A stretch of 64,000 nt of DNA from Acanthosoma haemorrhoidale (taxonomy: Eukaryota; Arthropoda; Insecta; Hemiptera; Acanthosomatidae), in assembly GCA_930367205.1 (NCBI GenBank), contig CAKNEZ010000016.1, positions 124,001 to 188,000 of the forward strand. Direction: 5' to 3'. Below the pieces are notes generated by a model. It did no database searches. It was given only the letters and a program-made list of their open reading frames with translations, and was not told where the DNA came from. Every line of letters begins with the position of its first letter. Position 1 is the stretch's first letter. The position numbers and the translations under genes are program-made. This document shows positions 57,702 to 64,000 of the stretch, piece by piece.

Positions 57702-59268
57702 TTACCACACATTACATACCCGTGCATTAAACCTCTGCAACTCTCCGTATCTTTAAATCTAGACTTAAGCAATTCATTTCATCTCACTCCAATCAAACAA
57801 TCCCATTATTAAACTTTTTATTAATTTTATTATAGTCCAATTTAATTCAATCCCTGCAACCTTCAATGATATCTCCTTAGTTGCAATTATTATCCAATTT
57901 CATTCACATCTATTCATTTATTTTTTTTTTTTAATTTATAGCGTTGTTTAATTTTCTTGTCATAAGTGCATATGACATTTATTATTTAGAAGCTAATTAC
58001 ATCAGTGTAATTTATGTTATAAATACATATTTTATTTATATATATGTACATGGTACGAAGACCCAGAATTTTTCATTTAAATTCATATTATTAATCAGGA
58101 TGCCAAGATCTTTAATTCGATTAAATATTTATCTTATTAACTAACAATTAATTGATGAACCCATTATTTTTTCAAGTGGTTACTTTTATTTTAAGCATCA
58201 CCGCAGCGTCGAATGTAACTACCAAGCAAGCTCGCCCTGATCTGTGAGAGTATATTTTGACTTTTGTAATTAAATTTTCATTAAATTATTCATAATTAAG
58301 TACATATGGATAAGGACATTAAGATCATTAATTCGATACACTCTTACCTTATATCATAGAAAAATATTTTTTAAGGAACTACCATAGGAAATATCATTGC
58401 TCTCAAACGAAAATACACTAACGATTTTAATGACAGTTGTAATTAATATTATGTAATTATAGTTTTAAAATACAAAACAAAATATCAATAAAAAATTAAA
58501 GATAAGTACCCATCTAGAAATTAAAAAAAAATGTTTTTTTTTGGCAACCGATTGTTTAATGAGTATCATAAAACTCAACAATCAAAACATCTCCTAAATG
58601 AACTTTAATTATAAAATTAACTTATGGCTTTATCATCTAAGGTTCAAAATTAATTAATAATTCTCAAAGGGCTCGGCCCTGAAGTCGAATAATTCCCTTT
58701 CGTTGAGTGAAAACTTTCTATTTTGGGAAGGTTAGATTATTTTCTGAAAGAGATTGAAGAAAGCTAAATACAAAGATTAAAGAGTAACTTAGCAGCTTCT
58801 AATCAAGATGTTTGTTTGCTCTCGACCACCGGCAACTCCTTTTGCTTTTCTGCCTTTTTATACTTTTAGTGTTCAACATATATCTTGTTTACACAGTTCC
58901 GAATGTTCTCATTACATTTTTTTTAAATAAATTATAAATTGACATGAACTGTACTGGAAACGTCCTGGAAGACAAATAAATAAATATTATTGTCAAGTAT
59001 CATTGACTGGACAGAGTTTTGATTTGATGCGAGGATTGATATATTTACTGTCGAGGCTCAAACACTCCTTTCATTCGTCTGTATGTTCTGTGATAGATAT
59101 CATTTCATTCAATTTCAAATATGCATTACGCAACATTTATTAGGTTTTGGTTAAGATGCAATCATAAGTTCCTTAAGCTTAAGCTGATACATTAAGCACG
59201 TAGATGTTCATAAGAATTTCAAAAAATAAAATGGTGAGAGCCAGCCCGCGTTTTAAAATCTTTCGACA
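57702..59268. other. Unassigned AT-rich flank, 1.6 kb
   Basis: Very AT-rich with T- and A-runs. The frame at 57944-58144 (plus, 66 codons) is low-complexity, rich in I/Y/N, and is what AT-rich DNA yields by chance. No RNA gene or element recognised. Confidence 0.5.
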
Positions 59269-59555
59269 GTTTTATAATGCAAAGATAATGTTAAGAACAA
59301 GTAGAAGGGGCTTGAGCAGAACTGTATACCTGCCTCATACTTCCGTACGAGAATCCTATCCTTTTCTTATAGATATATGTCTGAAGCTGAGACATGCTTT
59401 TAGCCCCAGACCCCACTTGTGCCTAGACATTCCACCCAGTATGTAGTAACGTAATTCTTAATATTTGTATATACCAGTGTTTTGCTTGTACTTCATAATA
59501 AAGCTTTTCTTTATTTTCTTTTAAAATACTCTACTCTACAAAGATTATTTAACAG
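59269..59555 (+). repeat. Dispersed repeat DR1, copy e (287 bp)
   Basis: Runs from GTTTTATAATGC to GATTATTTAAC. Like copy d it carries the CTGAAGCTGAGACATGC stretch before TTTTAGCCCCAGACCCC, so d and e form a subfamily distinct from a and c. It lacks the segment between CTGCCTC and CTTATCC that the others have. The frame 59204-59446 is simply a read-through of this repeat. Confidence 0.75.
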
Positions 59556-61323
59556 ACGACTACATGATACCGCTGATATTGACTTTCGTAACGTAGTAAA
59601 CGAAAGCACTCAGAGGCCTCCTGAAATTGTAATATTGGCAATAATAATTTAGCGGCAAAGTGTTGTGAAATTAGTCTTTTAGCTGTAGATTTTTTTATCT
59701 CTGTTTTCCTACATATTGATAAATGGATATTTTCATTTTAGTTGTATGTAATAGTTTATGGTTTTAGTTTAGAGACTCTCTGGATTCTGGTTATTACATG
59801 AGACGTGCCCGTGGTTGGTTGTTCGGCCACAGCTACCGAAGAGAATGGTACGCACTGTAGAACCAGATCTGCGGAGAAGCCCCAGCGGTCGGGCCCGGTT
59901 CCCGTTGTAACGGGGGGTCTCCCACCACCCAGAGGTCATCCTTGGTGCAATGTCCGTGTGCTCAGGGGGCAAAGTCGCACAAGTGCTCGTATGTCTTCCA
60001 CCTCACCGGGTCCTGTAAACCTTTTTTAAACGTATGCTCTCCACTATCAGTTCTAAGAATATGAGTTGGTGCCCAAATAGATCTCGCTGTAATAACATTA
60101 TAAGCCATCACTTATCCCCGAAATTCCTATAATCCCACCAGAGATCATCTTTCTTCACAATCCTCTTGGGGATAATCCATCCCTAGAATCCCCTTTGGAG
60201 ATTGAAGCGGAAGCCAATTTGTCCAAGGAAGTTCAGCGAGTTTTCAAGGAATTTTACTTCCTTTATTCCTTACTAACCGTCTTTCGAATATGAAAAGAAA
60301 ATGCTTATGGTTCAGCCAAACGGGCAGATATCTGTTACAGATGAGGGACGAGTGTCACGTCACCACGGCTGGACTCACAGTCTTGGCCCGCCATACAATA
60401 GACCCTACAACTTAGGCCCTTTTATATGTTCTGTTTATTTTCAGTTTAATGTAGTCAAATCATCATGTCCAAGGGTGGAAAAGAGTAGATCAAAGAAATG
60501 ATTGAGATAACAGCAACTATTAATGAATCGTAAATATTTTTAGCTTGGCGAGAAAAGCCTCACAATTGAAAGTTTCAATATTTTTGAGAGATTGCTTAAT
60601 TTCGACTTATTTCCTTCTAACAGCTAAATAATTTACGGAGTTATGTATTTATATAAGTTTTCATTGAGTAAATATATGCTCAGTATTTATAAGTGCATAA
60701 CAAAGTATTAGTGGTAGCCTTTTTTTTGTTCTATTTACTGCTTGGGAAAGGACAAATACTAGCAAGAAATTCACAAACAGATTTTAAAAATCCCTCAAAA
60801 TTCCCTGCTGTAACCTATGTGGTATCAACAATAACTATAAATATTATGAAACCATAAGATATTTAAATAACTAAGATTTTATTGAATATTTCGTCTATAT
60901 ATATATATATATGAACTGTCCTATTCAGTTTCAAAACTGAACATAAAATATTTCATTGAACGAGGAAAAAAAATGGCGCGTCATTATTCCTCGTAGCAAC
61001 TAGTTACTCTAGGTCGCCTATGTGCGTTCCCTTAGCGGGCAGTATCCATCAGCCGTGCTAGATCGAGAACGCCGCCGAAGTCCCCCCTCCCCGGACGTGG
61101 CCAGATAAGAGCTGCAGAAGCGATGGCGCCCGTTAGACATGGAAATGCTCCTAGACCCACCGTTATGTTCATTGTGCCAATCTAAATTCCTCTCCTTTGT
61201 CCGCAGCCTTGGCGATTATCGGACCTCCGCTTTTTTCCACCTCTTCTCGTCCTAACAACCTGTCCGCCCAATTTGTTCTCGATAACTCGCTACGTCTTCG
61301 CCCGGTCAGTCTTTGGTCACGCC

Positions 61324-61337
61324 GCTGTCATGACAGC
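61324..61337. repeat. Perfect 14-bp palindrome GCTGTCATGACAGC
   Basis: Seen directly, with no spacer, 43 bp before another palindrome. Could be a protein-binding dyad; no other evidence. Confidence 0.6.
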
Positions 61338-61379
61338 AGTTCATATCATAATTCATAATACCGCTATGTTTTATAGCCA

Positions 61380-61402
61380 TTCTAGAATCCATGATTCTAG
61401 AA
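61380..61402. promoter_or_regulatory. Inverted repeat of two TTCTAGAA units (heat-shock-element-like)
   Basis: TTCTAGAATC (61380-61389), loop CAT, GATTCTAGAA (61393-61402): 10-bp perfect arms. Each arm contains TTCnnGAA, the basic paired unit of a heat-shock factor site, and the second is followed by CTTC. The two units are 7 bp apart, so it is not a contiguous canonical element. Chance or a generic hairpin is equally possible. Confidence 0.3.
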
Positions 61403-61465
61403 CTTCTTATTTTGACACATCCTTATTTGTACAATTAAAATTTACTTATCCCTAATTAATATTAT

Positions 61466-62043
61466 TAACAACAACTTCATTATGGTAAAATTACAATCCG
61501 CCTCATTGGGCAATAAGTAATTGTGATAAATGATTTCATTCATACAGTATTTACAAACAGCCCAGAGCCCACATGGTTATCAATTCCCTCTCATGCTCCC
61601 CCACGCTCCTCCGTCAGCCGCGTTACTGGATAAGAGCCAGTGGAGACTGACCAAGAGCGAGAGAGCCACATACGCTCAGGACATGATTGGAGAAACTCTC
61701 CATTGCCAGGACTCCTACGCATTTATAGCAGGTAACGAGGTCACTGCCGTTTTAGTCTCCAAGGAGGATTATAGGGATGACTGGTGCCGTGCAATGACTG
61801 TGCTAGGAGGTAGTTGGATAGGTTACTATGGAATTTCACGAACTTGGAAGGAATGAGTTCAAGAATGTAGGGTATATTAAGATCGTTATGAAGGGTTTTG
61901 TTGCTGACGTAATAAGGGACAGGCTTGATGTTCAACTTTATGAGTGATGGGTTGTCCTTTGAAGTAGTAGGTTGTCCAGAGCGTCTGTTTGGTTCTTCTC
62001 TTGTGGGTTCCATGTCGGTCTTTTGTCGAGTATCCGAATTAAT
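61466..62043 (-). pseudogene. Jockey-like non-LTR retrotransposon fragment J1, reverse transcriptase C-terminus plus 3' UTR
   Basis: Read on the minus strand, the fragment starts near 62043 with IRILDKRPTWNP, the LDKxLTWNPH block found after the reverse-transcriptase core of Jockey-clade ORF2 proteins. It continues with VPYYVSNKTLHNDLNIPYI, LIPSKFVKFHSN, LAQSLHGTSHPYNPP and WRLKRQ, then a stop. These are the usual C-terminal motifs (new domain 5, NPL and RLKR) of the clade. Compared with J2 it has lost an internal segment including the WTYGIELWGTA block, and its frame shifts near the start. The 3' UTR runs to TTGTTGTTAA near 61467 without a clear poly-A. The 108-codon plus-strand frame at 61530-61856 is antisense to this and is not a gene. 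Confidence 0.8.
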
Positions 62044-63208
62044 ATAATAATAACTTTATACACAATCCCCATACAAAGTCTACCCTGGAGTAATTATCCC
62101 ACCGAGGATTCACCCATTGAAACAAGAGACAAGAGAGCCACAGTCACTCAACTTAACAGTGACATAGACCCCGAGGCTTCTTCCACTTAGATGACGAAGA
62201 GATTTGTGCAAAAGGAGTTGTTTATACAGGATTTGGATAAGTTTTCATGGATTTTGGTCAATATTGAGATTATTATGAAGGATTCTGCAAAAAAAACTAC
62301 CGTATATTGGTTCCTCTACCGTTCGCTCGTTGACGGGGAATCTTTGAGCGTACTTACTTCGTGATTCATCGCTACAATTCGGCTCTGTTCGTTAGCAGTG
62401 AGTACCCGCCACTTTATATCAGCAGCAGCAGGTGACAAGGTATTCCTCCCCGAGTAGTTTGATCCAAACTTTTTTAATAACTTTTTCGTTCCTGTGTTTG
62501 TCTGTATGTCCTGGTCTTAACGGTCCCCTGTTTGAACCAGAGACACAACTGACCACATATTGTTCTGATTTGCCATACATGCGTAGATAAATACCTACGA
62601 GATACAGCTAGGCTCTTAGATATAACAGACTACCTTCGGGTTAGTCAAACATTTCATAATCAATGTAATGTGCATATATATACAGGATATATCAAACCTA
62701 TTGCCATGGTGCGTTTATTGCGGACAAGTTCCGCCTACAGCTACAGTAGATGTTTCATATAGAAGACATTTGCGATAGAAAATATCGGAGGCTGTGATTG
62801 CCGGCAATGAAGTATTGCACACTCGCGAACTGTCCTTGCATGCGATCTATCCCAGTGGTCATCCTTGAACGTTCGACGGACAACTGCCGCCTTGTCTCGG
62901 CCACTTGAGGTATTTCCTATTTCAGCGCATTATACGCTTCTACAATACAATTGTATAAGGTCATAAATAATATCTAATAACTAATAAACTAATTACTAAA
63001 TACTTGCAAATAATTTAAAAATTATAAATATAATTATTAATCGTGTATTTGTAGTAATTATAAAACTATTAGCATTTGTGTGCTCGTAGAAATCTCCTGA
63101 GATAATATATAGTTTAAGTTTGTAGTTGTTTTGCAACATTGATATTTTAAATTATTTTAACTTTTATAATTACTTTACAGAGTATGGAAAGAAGTTTGTA
63201 AGCAAGCT
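62044..63208. other. Unassigned sequence between the two Jockey fragments
   Basis: 1.2 kb between the 5' ends of J1 and J2. A frame ending at 62190 (plus) reads ETRDKRATVTQLNSDIDPEA near its end, which looks more protein-like than its surroundings, but I cannot assign it. About 62300-62460 and 62680-62920 are GC-richer. The rest, especially 62940-63180, is low-GC. No RNA gene seen. Confidence 0.4.
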
Positions 63209-63958
63209 TCACAAAAACTGACATGGAACCCACACGCGAGGATAAAAAGACAATAACTAAACAGACGCTTTGGACAACTGTACAGACTACTTCGAAGGTC
63301 ATCCCATATCTCAATAGAAAACAAATTACTAATCTACAAAGTTATACTTAAGGTAATCTGGACATACGGAATAGAGCTATGGGGGACAGCAAAAAAGTCG
63401 AACATCAAGCGCATCCAACCCATTCAATCAAACGTCCTGAGAACAATAGTGCCTTATTACGTCAGCAACAAAACTCTTCATAATGACCTTTATATACCGT
63501 TCATTCCTGAACTCATCCCTTCCAAGTTAATGAAATACCATAGTAACCTATCCAACAGCCCTAATCCCCTGGCACAGTCATTGCACTGTACCACTCATCC
63601 TTATAATCCCCCTGTTGGCCAGTTTCTCCAATCATGTCCTGATCGTCTGTGGCTCTCGCGCTCTTAGCCAGCCTCCGCTGGCTTTTATCCAAAGACGCGA
63701 CTGACGGAGGAGCGTGATGGAACTACCAAGGACTCCGCTTCCTCTTCCACATGTGAGGGAGGTGACAACCATGTGGACTTGAGGTCTCGTGGATGTTTGT
63801 AAATACTGTATGAATGAGCAAGTGAATGAAAATTGTAAATATGGTATGAATGAGACCATTTATCACAATTACTTATTGCCTAATAAGGCAGATTGTAATT
63901 TTATCATAATAAAGTTGTTGTTATACGTTCAATAAAAAAAACAAAAAAAAAAAAACAA
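63209..63958 (+). pseudogene. Jockey-like non-LTR retrotransposon fragment J2, reverse transcriptase C-terminus, 3' UTR and A-rich tail
   Basis: Frame 63209-63667 reads KLTWNPHARIKRQ, a stop at 63254, then FGQLYRLLRRSSHISIENK, LLIYKVILKVIWTYGIELWG, SNIKRIQPIQSNVLRTIVPY, VSNKTLHNDLYIPFIPELIP and SPNPLAQSLHCTTHPYNPP. The block YKxILKxIWTYGIxLWGTA followed by SNIxxIQxxQSxVLR is diagnostic of Jockey-clade ORF2 proteins downstream of the catalytic core. The catalytic YADD region and endonuclease are absent, so it is 5'-truncated and inactive. A deletion after PYNPP removes the RLKR tail that J1 keeps. The 3' UTR ends with AATAAA at 63908 and 63931 and an A-rich tail at 63930-63958. Confidence 0.85.
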
Positions 63959-64000
63959 GCTCCCCCTTTATATGGTTCCATAGCTCATTAAAATATCCAA
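63959..64000. other. Window end, unassigned
   Basis: About 40 bp beyond the A-rich tail with no recognisable content. Confidence 0.5.

Larger units (their letters stand above)
59556..61465. other. Unassigned flank with two GC-richer islands, 1.9 kb
   Basis: Two stretches stand out against the AT-rich background: about 59790-60030 (GGGCCCGG, CGGGGGG) and about 60970-61340 (CCCCCCTCCCC, CGCCGCC). Both are CpG-containing. Short frames on both strands (59769-59972 minus, 59805-60029 plus, 60301-60501 plus, 61273-61455 plus) show no recognisable domain. TCCTCTCCTTTGTCCGCAG near 61190-61208 has the form of a 3' splice acceptor, but no exon can be supported. An alternating TA run lies at about 60895-60912. 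They may be pieces of unidentified transposons or gene fragments. Confidence 0.4.

Noticed and set aside
59204..59446. 80-codon plus-strand frame as a gene
   Set aside because: Most of it is read-through of DR1 copy e; the same peptide-like string arises from other DR1 copies.
61530..61856. 108-codon plus-strand frame as a gene
   Set aside because: It lies antisense to the 3' UTR and C-terminal coding end of Jockey fragment J1; the sense strand carries the recognisable motifs.
63632..63859. 75-codon minus-strand frame
   Set aside because: Antisense to the 3' UTR of Jockey fragment J2, with no motif of its own.

Overview
The window is eukaryotic nuclear DNA with no host gene I can recognise. 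It has two parts: about 52 kb of a 95-bp tandem satellite (1-51986), then about 12 kb of AT-rich flanking DNA full of retrotransposon debris (51987-64000). Two fragments in the flank read clearly as the C-terminal end of a Jockey-clade non-LTR retrotransposon reverse-transcriptase protein. That clade, the AT-rich composition and the AATAAA/poly-A tails suggest an arthropod, most likely an insect. I cannot name the species.

Satellite, 1-51986. All monomers lie in one orientation and one register. Bookkeeping of the phase gives 547 complete monomers before position 51955, then a 32-bp stub. The only length changes found are whole monomers, six monomers 2 bp short and one monomer 1 bp long. Each monomer opens with two overlapping palindromes: a 14-bp one centred on the E-box CACGTG and a 12-bp one centred on CGATCG. 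A third inverted repeat, ACATCA-AA-TGATGT, lies about 45 bp later. Above the monomer there is no single higher-order repeat. Blocks of 5, 11, 31, 34, 43, 73 and about 90 monomers have been copied over each other, and diagnostic variants form a patchwork. The last 10 kb holds the most divergent monomers, as expected near an array edge.

Flank, 51987-64000. The array stops inside a monomer and abuts about 85 bp that look like the 3' end of a non-LTR element with an (AAT)n tail. Then come: five copies of an unclassified 290-340 bp dispersed repeat (called DR1 here); two copies of a poly-A-tailed LINE 3' end, one with a short degraded ORF2 C-terminus; an inverted pair of 5'-truncated Jockey-like fragments; a strong natural hairpin near 56.6 kb; and several stretches of 0.5-1.9 kb where I see nothing assignable.

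No genes work together here. The informative biology is the satellite: a dense array of bHLH-type E-box dyads, a structure compatible with a centromeric, pericentromeric or other heterochromatic block. The short minus-strand reading frames within the satellite are by-products of the repeat, not genes.
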